Below, piece by piece: positions 1-8,251 of a stretch of 34,826 nt of DNA. Position numbers and translations under genes: made by a program. A model generated the notes under the pieces. The model saw only the letters and a program-made list of their open reading frames with translations. It was not told the origin of the DNA and did no database searches. This stretch comes from Gemmatimonadota bacterium. GTDB taxonomy: Bacteria; Gemmatimonadota; Gemmatimonadetes; Gemmatimonadales; GWC2-71-9. Location: the NCBI GenBank assembly GCA_016209985.1, contig JACQVB010000188.1, positions 1 through 34,826 on the forward strand, given 5' to 3'. Position 1 is the stretch's first letter; each line of letters opens with the position of its first letter.

Positions 1-756
1 GGATACGAGGAAGCTGCTGGTCAGGGTGTTTTCGCCGGCATCAATGCCGTCCGCCGGCAAAGGGACGAAGAGCCGATCGTTTTGGGAAGGGACGACGGGT
101 ACATCGGCGTGCTCATCGACGATCTGGTTACGCGCGGAGTGGACGAGCCGTACCGGCTTTTCACATCGCGCGCGGAATACCGTCTTCTCCTCCGGCAGGA
201 CAACGCGCTTAAGAGGTTGGGCCCGCTCGCCGAGAAACTTGGGCTACTCACGACGGTGGAGGTTGCGGAGCTCAAGAAGCGCGTCGCCCTGGAGGACGCG
301 CTTCTCTCGACATCCGCCTCGGTTGCCTTGGGCGTTGACGCTGCCAACGAACTGCTGCGCGCACACGGCGAGCGCGAGATCTCAGAACCTCAGCGAGTGA
401 GGGATCTTGCCCGCCGCCCCAACGTTCCTCTTGGGCAACTTCTCTCCAAAGCGGGCGTCTCCTTTCCGGAATTGGATGAGGATGTGCTGGCCGGTGCGGA
501 GATTGAGCTGAAGTACGAAGGTTACGTGGCCCGAGAGCGCGATGCCGCGAGGAAGCTGGCGGATTTGGCGTCGTTTCGGTTGCCCTCAGAACTTTCCTAC
601 CTATCGCTTCTGACACTGAGCACGGAGGCTCGGCAGAAATTGGACCTCGTTCGTCCGGCCTCCTTGGCTCAGGCGGCCAGGATACCGGGTGTCTCCCCAA
701 GCGACCTCCAGAACCTGGTCGTTGAGGTAGTGAAGCTACGCCGTCCGGCGGCCTAG
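1..756 (+). CDS. mnmG: tRNA uridine-5-carboxymethylaminomethyl modification enzyme MnmG/GidA, C-terminal part (5' truncated by window edge)
   Basis: Frame 1 is open from base 1 (GYEEAAGQGVFAGINAVRR...) to TAG at 754-756. It contains DDGYIGVLIDDLVTRGVDEPYRLFTSRAEYRLLLRQDNA and YEGYVARE, typical of MnmG. Confidence 0.95.
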   Translation, partial: GYEEAAGQGVFAGINAVRRQRDEEPIVLGRDDGYIGVLIDDLVTRGVDEPYRLFTSRAEYRLLLRQDNALKRLGPLAEKLGLLTTVEVAELKKRVALEDALLSTSASVALGVDAANELLRAHGEREISEPQRVRDLARRPNVPLGQLLSKAGVSFPELDEDVLAGAEIELKYEGYVARERDAARKLADLASFRLPSELSYLSLLTLSTEARQKLDLVRPASLAQAARIPGVSPSDLQNLVVEVVKLRRPAA

Positions 757-768
757 GCTTTACCTGGT

Positions 769-784
769 TGTTTCACGTGAAACA
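769..784. promoter_or_regulatory. parS: parS centromere-like site (ParB-binding palindrome)
   Basis: tgtttcacgtgaaaca is a perfect 16-bp palindrome matching the canonical chromosomal parS consensus (TGTTTCACGTGAAACA), directly upstream of parA-parB. Confidence 0.95.
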
Positions 785-795
785 CTCCGAACTCC

Positions 796-824
796 TTTAC
801 CGCCTAGGCGACCGTTACTATATA
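796..824 (+). promoter_or_regulatory. Candidate sigma70-type promoter for parAB
   Basis: TTTACC (796-801), 17-bp spacer, TATATA (819-824) in an AT-rich island between parS and parA. Confidence 0.4.
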
Positions 825-890
825 TAGGCGTTAGTCGCGTCCCCCGTCGGAGCGCCCGCCGACCGCAATTTGCGTAAGTACTGTCCTAGT

Positions 891-896
891 AAGGAG
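891..896 (+). promoter_or_regulatory. Shine-Dalgarno of parA
   Basis: aaggag, 7 nt before the GTG start at 904. Confidence 0.6.
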
Positions 897-903
897 TTAC
901 AGC

Positions 904-1716
904 GTGGGCAGGGTCATAACCATAGCGAATCAAAAGGGAGGCGTTGGCAAGACCACGACCGCCGTGAATCTTGCTGCCTCCTTGGCGGCGGCGGAACGAC
1001 GCACCCTCTTAATCGATGCCGATCCACAAGCAAACGCCACCAGTGGAGTAGGAATCGACCGGCGCTCCGTCAGTGCATCGCTCTATGACGCGTTGATGGA
1101 TGACGTTCCTCTCGCTCGTGTTGTCCGCGGTGCCGTAAACTTCCCCTCGCTCGACGTCGTTCCCGCAACACAGGATCTGGTCGGAGCGGAAATCGAGCTC
1201 GTTAATCGAAGTGCTCGCGAATCGGTCATGCGGCAGCGACTCGCCCAGGTCCGGGACGATTACGAATTTGTATTGATCGATTGCCCACCGTCACTCGGCC
1301 TGCTCACCCTGAACATGCTGGCGGCCGCCGACGCCGTCATCATTCCGATACAGTGCGAGTACTATGCCCTCGAGGGTCTCTCGCAATTGCTGAATACCAT
1401 CAAGGTGGTTCAACAGAATTTCAATGCGGATCTTGCGATTGAAGGGGTATTGCTGACGATGTACGACCCGCGCCTGAATCTCTCCAGGCAAGTTGCGATA
1501 GAGGCGCAGGAATACTTCGGGCCAAAGATGTTCCGCAGCGCCATACCGCGGAATGTGCGCCTTGCCGAGGCTCCCAGTTTCGGTCAACCCATCCTTCTTT
1601 ACGACGTCCAGTCCGTGGGCGCGAAGAGCTATCTATCGCTGGCACAAGAGCTTATCAGGCGGATCGAGCTCGTTCGCGCGGCGGCGACCACCCCTGCCAA
1701 ACAGGTGCCCGCGTGA
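904..1716 (+). CDS. parA: Chromosome partitioning ATPase ParA/Soj
   Basis: Deviant Walker A KGGVGKTTTAVNLAA; DADPQANATSGVG; LIDCPPSLGLLTLNML. GTG start. Confidence 0.97.
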   Translation: MGRVITIANQKGGVGKTTTAVNLAASLAAAERRTLLIDADPQANATSGVGIDRRSVSASLYDALMDDVPLARVVRGAVNFPSLDVVPATQDLVGAEIELVNRSARESVMRQRLAQVRDDYEFVLIDCPPSLGLLTLNMLAAADAVIIPIQCEYYALEGLSQLLNTIKVVQQNFNADLAIEGVLLTMYDPRLNLSRQVAIEAQEYFGPKMFRSAIPRNVRLAEAPSFGQPILLYDVQSVGAKSYLSLAQELIRRIELVRAAATTPAKQVPA

Positions 1717-2606
1717 GTGACCCAGGCCATCGCCGACGGCTTGGTCGAGGCCTCGAGGCGCTACTGGGGCCGTCCGTGGCGGAAGCTCGTGCGGAAGGGT
1801 CGCTCACGCAGCTTCCACTCGCCGCGATACGGCCCAACCCCTATCAGCCGCGCCACGTCTTCGACGAGGGTGCGCTGGAGGAACTCAAGGAATCCCTGAA
1901 GGCATCGGGCTTGCTTCAGCCAATCATCGTTCGACCGGCCGCTGGGGGAACGTTCGAGTTGATTGCCGGAGAGCGTCGTTGGCGAGCGGCCGAGCGTCTC
2001 GGATGGAAGGACATCGGTGCCGTCGTTCGGGAGGTGGACGATCGTACGCTGCTGACGCTGGCCCTGGTTGAGAATCTCCAGCGCGACGCATTGTCACCAA
2101 TCGATGAAGCCCGGGGCTACCAGCGGCTGGTCGTGGAGTTCAGCGTATCGCAGAATGAGCTCGGCGGAATGGTAGGGCGCGAGCGCTCTACCGTGGCCAA
2201 TGCCCTTCGCCTTCTCAAGCTTCCCGAAGATGTTCAGGAGCTCGTGCATGGCGGTCAATTGTCAACTGGTCACGCCCGAGCGCTTCTGCAGCTCAAAGAT
2301 GGAGAGGAGATGGGTCGGCTCGCGCGGCAGACCGTTGAGCAGGGCCTATCGGTGCGCGAACTGGAAGCGCTGGTGCGCGGTGACCGCCAACCACAGCGAA
2401 GGGCTCGCGGCGGGACGCGCACCCCACGTGTCCGGCAGGCGGGACCCGATGTGCGGCGAGTCGAAGAGGCTCTGCGTCACCGGCTCCGCACCGACGTGTT
2501 CCTCACGCCCAGGGGGAAGGGCGGTCGGGTGAGTATCACCTTCTACTCCAACGAAGATCTTGCACGCCTCCTCCACATTATTCTCGGGGAGCCGTTCGAA
2601 GGATGA
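1713..2606 (+). CDS. parB: Chromosome partitioning protein ParB/Spo0J
   Basis: N-terminal LGRGLEALLG ParA-stimulating peptide; GERRWRAAERLG and ENLQRDALSPIDEA motifs; HTH GRERSTVANALRLLKLP. 4-bp overlap with parA. Confidence 0.97.
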   Translation: MSDPGHRRRLGRGLEALLGPSVAEARAEGSLTQLPLAAIRPNPYQPRHVFDEGALEELKESLKASGLLQPIIVRPAAGGTFELIAGERRWRAAERLGWKDIGAVVREVDDRTLLTLALVENLQRDALSPIDEARGYQRLVVEFSVSQNELGGMVGRERSTVANALRLLKLPEDVQELVHGGQLSTGHARALLQLKDGEEMGRLARQTVEQGLSVRELEALVRGDRQPQRRARGGTRTPRVRQAGPDVRRVEEALRHRLRTDVFLTPRGKGGRVSITFYSNEDLARLLHIILGEPFEG

Positions 2607-3394
2607 CCCGCGAGCGGCGGGCGCTCACCATCATGATCCATCGCGATGGTGCGCTGGAGTCACTATCCTATCGCGTTCCCTTGTGGGCATTCCGCGCGGC
2701 CGTTGGGGCGGCGATTACCGTGGCTTGTTTGCTCCTTCTCGCCGTGCTTCTCTACGGGCCGACCGTGCGGGCCGCCGCGCGGGTTCCCTTCCTGACCCGC
2801 GAGATCGCCCGGCTCAACGCCGACAACGAGCAGGTGCGCCAACTGGCCGGCCGCCTGGTGGAAATGGAAGCTCGCTACGCGCAGGTCCGTACGATGCTCG
2901 GAGGGGATATCGCTCCTCCGGCGCAATCCGCCGGCGACGCCTTGCCCATTGCTCATCCGGTGCTGGCCTCTCGACCAGGTCGACGGGCCACGACCGCCGG
3001 ACCGTCCGTCCCCCATCGATGGCCACTCGATGAACGAGGTGTGGTGACGCGGGGCCAGATATCGGAAGGGAGCGCCGATGAGACCCATCCGGGAATCGAC
3101 ATCGCGGTGCCTCTCGGAACGCCAATCCGCGCTTCGGGTGGCGGGACCGTAAGTCGCACCGGCCGCGATCCGGAATACGGCATCTACGTGCTTCTCACGC
3201 ACCCTGACGGCTACCAGACGATGTACGGGCACACGTCACGGCTACTCGTTTCCGAGGGTGATGAAGTGAACGCAGGACAGGTGATAGCGCTCTCCGGCTC
3301 GACCGGGCGTTCGAGCGCACCTCACCTGCACTTTGAAATTCGACGCGACGGGCGTTCCATCGATCCTCGGTCTGTCGTGCTGGAGGACTCTTGA
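2603..3394 (+). CDS. Membrane-anchored M23 family metallopeptidase (murein endopeptidase-like)
   Basis: N-terminal TM segment (AAVGAAITVACLLLLAVLLYG), short coiled coil, C-terminal LytM/M23 domain with HPGIDIAVPLGTPIRASGGGTV, YGHTSRLLV and SAPHLHFEIRRDG. Confidence 0.93.
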   Translation: MTRERRALTIMIHRDGALESLSYRVPLWAFRAAVGAAITVACLLLLAVLLYGPTVRAAARVPFLTREIARLNADNEQVRQLAGRLVEMEARYAQVRTMLGGDIAPPAQSAGDALPIAHPVLASRPGRRATTAGPSVPHRWPLDERGVVTRGQISEGSADETHPGIDIAVPLGTPIRASGGGTVSRTGRDPEYGIYVLLTHPDGYQTMYGHTSRLLVSEGDEVNAGQVIALSGSTGRSSAPHLHFEIRRDGRSIDPRSVVLEDS

Positions 3395-3837
3395 CCATGG
3401 CCATTGTATCAACGCGCAGCGAGGCGAGCCTCCGGGACGGCGGCGCTCGATCCGGAGGCCGGGAAGCCCTGTCGGTGATTGCCGCCGGGACCAAGATCAC
3501 CGGTGAGCTCGTTTCCGACGGTATCGTCAAGATAGAAGGAACCGTGATTGGCAGCATTCACGCGGACCGGCAAGTCCTGGTCGCGAAAGGCGGAATCATC
3601 CAGGGGGACATCTTTACCCGCGACGCGATTGTGGGCGGTGAGATTCACGGGGCGATCCTGGCGGATGAGCGCGTCGAAGTCCAGGCAAGCTCGATTATCC
3701 ATGGTGACATCACCACCCTTCGCATAGTGATCCATGAGGGCGGCGAGGTGAACGGCCACGTCCGCATGGGGAACCCCCAAGCCATCGAGCAGGCAAAGGC
3801 AGAGGCAGCCACGAAGGGTGCCCCGGTTGCGGAATGA
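3391..3837 (+). CDS. Bactofilin family polymer-forming cytoskeletal protein
   Basis: Beta-helical repeat: VIAAGTKITGELVSDGIVKIEGTVIGSIHADRQVLVAKGGIIQGDIFTRDAIVGGEIHGAILADERVEV... TTG start 3391 overlaps the M23 stop; ATG at 3397 is an alternative. Confidence 0.92.
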   Translation: MTMAIVSTRSEASLRDGGARSGGREALSVIAAGTKITGELVSDGIVKIEGTVIGSIHADRQVLVAKGGIIQGDIFTRDAIVGGEIHGAILADERVEVQASSIIHGDITTLRIVIHEGGEVNGHVRMGNPQAIEQAKAEAATKGAPVAE

Positions 3838-3947
3838 GATTTCCACACGAGATGTTAGTTCTTTGATATCACCTAATGTGCTAACCTACAACATCTTACT
3901 GAGACCACCTGTGAACGATGTTTCGATTACTCACACGTTGGTGTCGC

Positions 3948-3953
3948 TATAAT
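3948..3953 (+). promoter_or_regulatory. Candidate -10 element (TATAAT) upstream of the Nif3-like gene
   Basis: Perfect TATAAT in the AT-rich 129-bp intergenic region, 13 nt before the GTG at 3967; no convincing -35. Confidence 0.4.
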
Positions 3954-3966
3954 GACCCGATAGTTT

Positions 3967-4758
3967 GTGTCTCCCACCATCGCTCCCACGGCTGAGTCTC
4001 ACGGGGTAGCTCTTCCGGACCTAGTCACCTATCTCGACGGCTATCTCCGGATTTCCGAAGTGCCCGACGACCCACGCGCTCACAACGGGCTCCAGCTAGA
4101 AAACAGCGGATCGGTGACCCGGATCATTGCCGCGGTTGATGCCTCGCGGGGTGCTATCCATCTCGGGGTCGAAGCGCGCGGCAACCTGCTCCTGGTTCAT
4201 CACGGGCTCTTCTGGGGAGGAAGCGGGCCCTTGGTCGGTCCGCACGGGCTCCGCGTACGGATGCTCATCGCGGCGGACATGGCCGTCTATTCCGCTCATC
4301 TGCCGCTCGACTGTCATCGGGAAGTCGGAAACAATTTCGTTCTCGCCCGCAAGCTCGACGTAGAGAACCTGCGGCCGTTCGGAGGGGCGTACGGCGTTCA
4401 GATCGGTGTAGCCGGTGATCTTTCGATCGGGCGAAACGCATTGGTTGCCAAGCTCCAGGGAGAGCTTGGCATCACCCCCCGGCTGGTTCCCGCGGGTCCC
4501 GAGCGCGTCAGCCGCATTGGCATCGTCACCGGTGCAGGGACTTCTGAGCTGGCCGCCGCGGTAGCTGAGGGATTGGACACCTTCCTAACCGGCGAAGGAC
4601 CCCACCATAGCTATCTGCAGGCGGAAGAGCTGGGAATCAACCTGATTTACGCCGGTCACTACGCCACGGAAACCGTTGGTGTGAAAGCGCTGGCAGCGCA
4701 GCTGAGCGGGCGTTTCGGGTTACCCTGGGAGTTCGTCGACTACCCCACGGGAATGTGA
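3967..4758 (+). CDS. Nif3-like dinuclear metal center hexameric protein
   Basis: LVTYLDGYLRISEVPDDPRAHNGLQLEN; LLVHHGLFWGG; YSAHLPLDCHREVGNN; FLTGEGPHHSYLQAEELGINLIYAGHYATETVGVKAL. Confidence 0.92.
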   Translation: MSPTIAPTAESHGVALPDLVTYLDGYLRISEVPDDPRAHNGLQLENSGSVTRIIAAVDASRGAIHLGVEARGNLLLVHHGLFWGGSGPLVGPHGLRVRMLIAADMAVYSAHLPLDCHREVGNNFVLARKLDVENLRPFGGAYGVQIGVAGDLSIGRNALVAKLQGELGITPRLVPAGPERVSRIGIVTGAGTSELAAAVAEGLDTFLTGEGPHHSYLQAEELGINLIYAGHYATETVGVKALAAQLSGRFGLPWEFVDYPTGM

Positions 4759-4761
4759 AGG

Positions 4762-5055
4762 TCAGCCTCGAACCGGCACGACGAAACGCACCGTGACGGT
4801 TTCCGCAGTCTGCGGCAGAATGCTGTAGGCACATTGGTCTCCCACCAAACGCTTGACTCCGGCAAGCTCGGCTTCTTCGATCCGCGGTACATCACGGTAG
4901 ACGATCTCGAAGGTGCTGCCCGAAATCACTTGATACGAGACCGGCCGGCCGGCAAGGCGATGATGTGGGTCGACCCGGGCCAAGCCTTCAGCCAGCCGCT
5001 TCTGTACGGCAGAAAGACGCTCCCGCAGGACCGGATCGGTTACGGTGTGCGGCAT
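4762..5055 (-). CDS. Conserved-looking hypothetical protein (97 aa)
   Basis: Complete ORF; its ATG overlaps the queG stop by 16 bp, consistent with a shared transcription unit. Confidence 0.65.
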   Translation of the reverse strand: MPHTVTDPVLRERLSAVQKRLAEGLARVDPHHRLAGRPVSYQVISGSTFEIVYRDVPRIEEAELAGVKRLVGDQCAYSILPQTAETVTVRFVVPVRG

Positions 5056-6002
5056 TCCGCTATCCGGTTGGTGTTGGCCAATGCGATGCGTGCGTTGCGA
5101 CGCATTCCCTCGGGCCCGGGCCGAGCCAGCGCGGTGGAGGAGTACCGCTTCAGGAACTCCTGATCGGAGATCCCGGACAGCTCCTCCAAATCAAGTAGTG
5201 CGAGATCGGGATTCGGCAGCAGGTCTTGATCGGCCGATTCCGAAGCGAAACTCACGTTCCAAGGACAAACGTCCTGGCACATGTCGCAACCAAAAACGTG
5301 CGCGTCCAGTAGCTGAGCGAGATCGGGCTCGATGGGTCCGCTATACTCGATGGTCAAGTACGAGATACAGCGCCGGCTGTCCAACACCCGCTCCTCCGGG
5401 AAAGCGTTGGTGGGGCATGCATCCAGGCAGCGGCGGCAGGACCCGCAACGGTCGGCCTCGAAGTGGAGGTCGACCGCGAGATCGAGACTCGTGAGGACGC
5501 AACCCAGAAAAAGGAACGAGCCAAGCCGCGGATCGATCAACATCGTGTTCTTACCGATCCAGCCGAGGCCCGCACGTTGCGCCAGTTCGCGTTCCGGTAC
5601 CGGCCCGGCGTCCAGGTATGCTGTGGCAAGCGTCCCGCCGGGCCCCAGCGACTGGATGTAAGAAGCGAGGTCCTCCAGTGGCTGGCGCAGGGTCGAGTGG
5701 TAGTCGACGGCCCGCGCGTACTTGGCCACCAGTCCCGCATTCGCTCTGTCGGGCGGGTCGGGGTGAAAGTGGTTTCTGGTCACGACCACCGCCCGCGTCG
5801 TACCTGGTAGAATCGAGGACGGCTCGCACCGGCGCTCTGCCTGCCGATGCATGTAGGTCATGGTCCCCGCCATTCCCGCGTCCAGCCAGCGGCGCAGTTG
5901 GGCCGCATGCGGAATCGCCGCGAGGTCGGCGATGCCCACGGAATTGAACCCGAGCGCCATCCCGCGATCCTTTACCGCCGCCGAGAGTGACTGTGCCGTC
6001 AT
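5040..6002 (-). CDS. queG: Epoxyqueuosine reductase QueG
   Basis: Two ferredoxin-type clusters (CGSCRRCLDACPTNAF; CDMCQDVCPWN); PERELAQRAGLGWIGKNTMLIDPRLGS. The ATG at 6002 (MTAQSLSAAVKDRG) fits better than the ORF-track extension to 6098. Confidence 0.95.
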   Translation of the reverse strand: MTAQSLSAAVKDRGMALGFNSVGIADLAAIPHAAQLRRWLDAGMAGTMTYMHRQAERRCEPSSILPGTTRAVVVTRNHFHPDPPDRANAGLVAKYARAVDYHSTLRQPLEDLASYIQSLGPGGTLATAYLDAGPVPERELAQRAGLGWIGKNTMLIDPRLGSFLFLGCVLTSLDLAVDLHFEADRCGSCRRCLDACPTNAFPEERVLDSRRCISYLTIEYSGPIEPDLAQLLDAHVFGCDMCQDVCPWNVSFASESADQDLLPNPDLALLDLEELSGISDQEFLKRYSSTALARPGPEGMRRNARIALANTNRIAECRTP

Positions 6003-6232
6003 AAGTGGAGGAGTTTTCGACGCCACTCGGCGAAGCGGATCACGTCGTCTATGGGCGGGACCGTTTCCTCGTCCCCGTACGCGGTATACATCCGCCACCG
6101 CAGGTACTCACCGGGGGGAAGGGGCAGAAACGGCGGGGTCCGGTACCAGCGGCGCGCGCGAAAAGCCCAGGCTGCACCGAGGAGATCGAGAGCGAGACGG
6201 GGCCGGAGTATCGCCCGAACCACCAGTGCCAT
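5999..6232 (-). CDS. Small hypothetical protein (about 77 aa from an internal Met)
   Basis: ORF 5999..6391; the likely start at 6232 gives MALVVRAILRPRLALDLLGAAWAFRARRWYRTPPFLPLPPGEYLRWRMYTAYGDEETVPPIDDVIRFAEWRRKLLHL. 4-bp overlap with queG. Confidence 0.6.
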   Translation of the reverse strand: MALVVRAILRPRLALDLLGAAWAFRARRWYRTPPFLPLPPGEYLRWRMYTAYGDEETVPPIDDVIRFAEWRRKLLHL

Positions 6233-6361
6233 TGCCAGTCGCCCCCAGGTGCGGGGTGATTGGGAAGGCGCCGAATGACTTTCCTTGTTCAAATGGTCTC
6301 GCTCCGCCGCCAAGGTTGGATCGAAGCCTCGGGTCTCCCTGTCACTGTATATTGGGTACCG

Positions 6362-7513
6362 ATGGCCGGCGCAAGCACCGCACAGGCGCACCGATTGGCG
6401 CGCTACCGCACCGAGTTCCCGATCTTCGAGCGACAGATCTATCTCAATTCCTGCTCGCTCGGCGCGCTATCGAAGCGTTCTCGCGCCAAGGTCGTGGAAC
6501 TCCTCGACGTGTGGGAAAGCCGCGGTGCCGCGGCCTGGTATGATGTCTGGTGGCAAGCCCTCGCCGATCTGCGGGGCGGGTATGCCGGTGTCATCGGAGC
6601 CCACCCCGCCGAGATCGCGCTCCATGCATCGGTCTCCACGGCTACGGCGGTCTTGGCGAGCGCGCTCGACTACACCGACCGGCCCAAGGTGGTCACCACA
6701 TCGCTCGATTTCCCGACGGTCGTGTACCAATGGCTTGCCAAACGACCATTGGGAGTCGACGTCGAGATTGTCGAAAGCCGCGACGGGATCTCGGTGGCGC
6801 CCGAGGCTCTTGCCCGCGCCATCGACGATCGTACGGCTCTGGTCGCCACCTCTCATGTTTTTTTCACCAGCGGTGCGATACAGGACATCCAGGCGGTGGC
6901 CGCCGCGGCCCACCAGAAGGGCGCGTTGTGCTTGATCGATGCGTACCAAAGCGCAGGCCAGGTTCCCATCGACGTCCACGCGTCGGGCGTCGATTTCCTT
7001 ACCGCAGGGGGCCTGAAATGGCTGCTGGGTGGTACCGGCATCGTTTTTCTTTACGTCCGGAATGGTCTGGTGAAGGAACTGAAACCGAGTGTGACGGGCT
7101 GGTTTGCCCACGGGCGGCAATTTGCCTTCGAATCCCGGTCGATCGAATGGCAGGAAGATGCGCGCCGGTTCGAACAAGGGACGCCGGCACTGGCCGCCGT
7201 GTATGCTCAGCTCGGCGGATTGGAGTTGATCAACGAAATCGGTATTCCGGCCATTCGCTCAACGGTGAGTGAGCTTACGGAAGACCTGATCTCGCGGGCC
7301 CGGAGTGCGGGGCTGAAGCCCAAAGTTGCCGATGACGCCAGCCAGCGCTCGGCTATCGTGATGATTCCCGCCGCGAATCCGGCCCAGGAAGTGCGGCGGC
7401 TGGCGGAAGCGGGAATCGTGGCGGACGCCCGGCCGGACCACGTCCGGCTTTCTCCATTTTTCTACAATCTCTTCGAGGATAATGGGGCAGCGATCGAAGT
7501 CCTCGCGTCTTGA
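6362..7513 (+). CDS. Aminotransferase class V-fold PLP-dependent enzyme
   Basis: YLNSCSLGALS; ATSHVFFTSGAIQDI; LIDAYQSAGQVPIDVHASGVDFLTAGGLKWLLGGTGIVFLYVR (PLP Lys). ATG at 6362 preferred over 6260. Confidence 0.88.
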   Translation: MAGASTAQAHRLARYRTEFPIFERQIYLNSCSLGALSKRSRAKVVELLDVWESRGAAAWYDVWWQALADLRGGYAGVIGAHPAEIALHASVSTATAVLASALDYTDRPKVVTTSLDFPTVVYQWLAKRPLGVDVEIVESRDGISVAPEALARAIDDRTALVATSHVFFTSGAIQDIQAVAAAAHQKGALCLIDAYQSAGQVPIDVHASGVDFLTAGGLKWLLGGTGIVFLYVRNGLVKELKPSVTGWFAHGRQFAFESRSIEWQEDARRFEQGTPALAAVYAQLGGLELINEIGIPAIRSTVSELTEDLISRARSAGLKPKVADDASQRSAIVMIPAANPAQEVRRLAEAGIVADARPDHVRLSPFFYNLFEDNGAAIEVLAS

Positions 7514-8237
7514 GCCCGTCGAACGCCCGCCGCAAGCAGTCGGCCGGACCGAAGACGAGCGGCTGTTTCAGCCGGTCAAAGAGCGGGGGGAGTTCACTCA
7601 TTCCGATCCTTGGCGGGTGCTGCGGATTACCGGCGAATTCGTCGAGGGTTTTGACGAGCTTTCCGACATTGTCTCAGCCGTAGCGATATTCGGGTCGGCG
7701 CGTACCCCGCCGCACCATCCCTGGTACAAGATTGCGATCGAGACGGCGCGTCTCCTGGGCAAAGAACATTTTGCCATCATCACGGGCGGCGGGCCGGGCA
7801 TCATGGAAGCCGCAAACAAAGGGGCCCGGGAAGGGGGGACGGTCTCCATCGGGCTCAATATCGAGCTTCCTCATGAGCAGGCGCCCAACCCCTACCTCGA
7901 CCGGATGGTGAACTTTCGCTACTTCTTCGTGCGCAAAACCATGTTCGTGAAATACGCGCACGCATTCGTCGTGTTCCCGGGCGGTTATGGGAGCATGGAT
8001 GAGTTGTTCGAGGCCCTCACCCTGATTCAGACCGGCAAGATCAAGAATTTCCCGGTTGTTCTGATGGGTCGGACGTATTGGAAGGGGCTGATCGACTGGA
8101 TGTCGACCGTCGTAATGCCGGGCGGGAATATCGCGCCAGGCGATCTCAAGCTCGTTCACGTGACCGACGAGCCGGAGGATGCCGTGCGGATCATTGTCGA
8201 GGCGAGGCGACGGCTGGCGAAGTCCGCCAAGGGCTGA
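7482..8237 (+). CDS. LOG family / TIGR00730 Rossmann-fold protein
   Basis: [52 protein letters not shown] (a PGGxG(T/S)xxE motif). Confidence 0.9.
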   Translation: MGQRSKSSRLEPVERPPQAVGRTEDERLFQPVKERGEFTHSDPWRVLRITGEFVEGFDELSDIVSAVAIFGSARTPPHHPWYKIAIETARLLGKEHFAIITGGGPGIMEAANKGAREGGTVSIGLNIELPHEQAPNPYLDRMVNFRYFFVRKTMFVKYAHAFVVFPGGYGSMDELFEALTLIQTGKIKNFPVVLMGRTYWKGLIDWMSTVVMPGGNIAPGDLKLVHVTDEPEDAVRIIVEARRRLAKSAKG

Positions 8238-8251
8238 ATCGAAAGGGTCGG

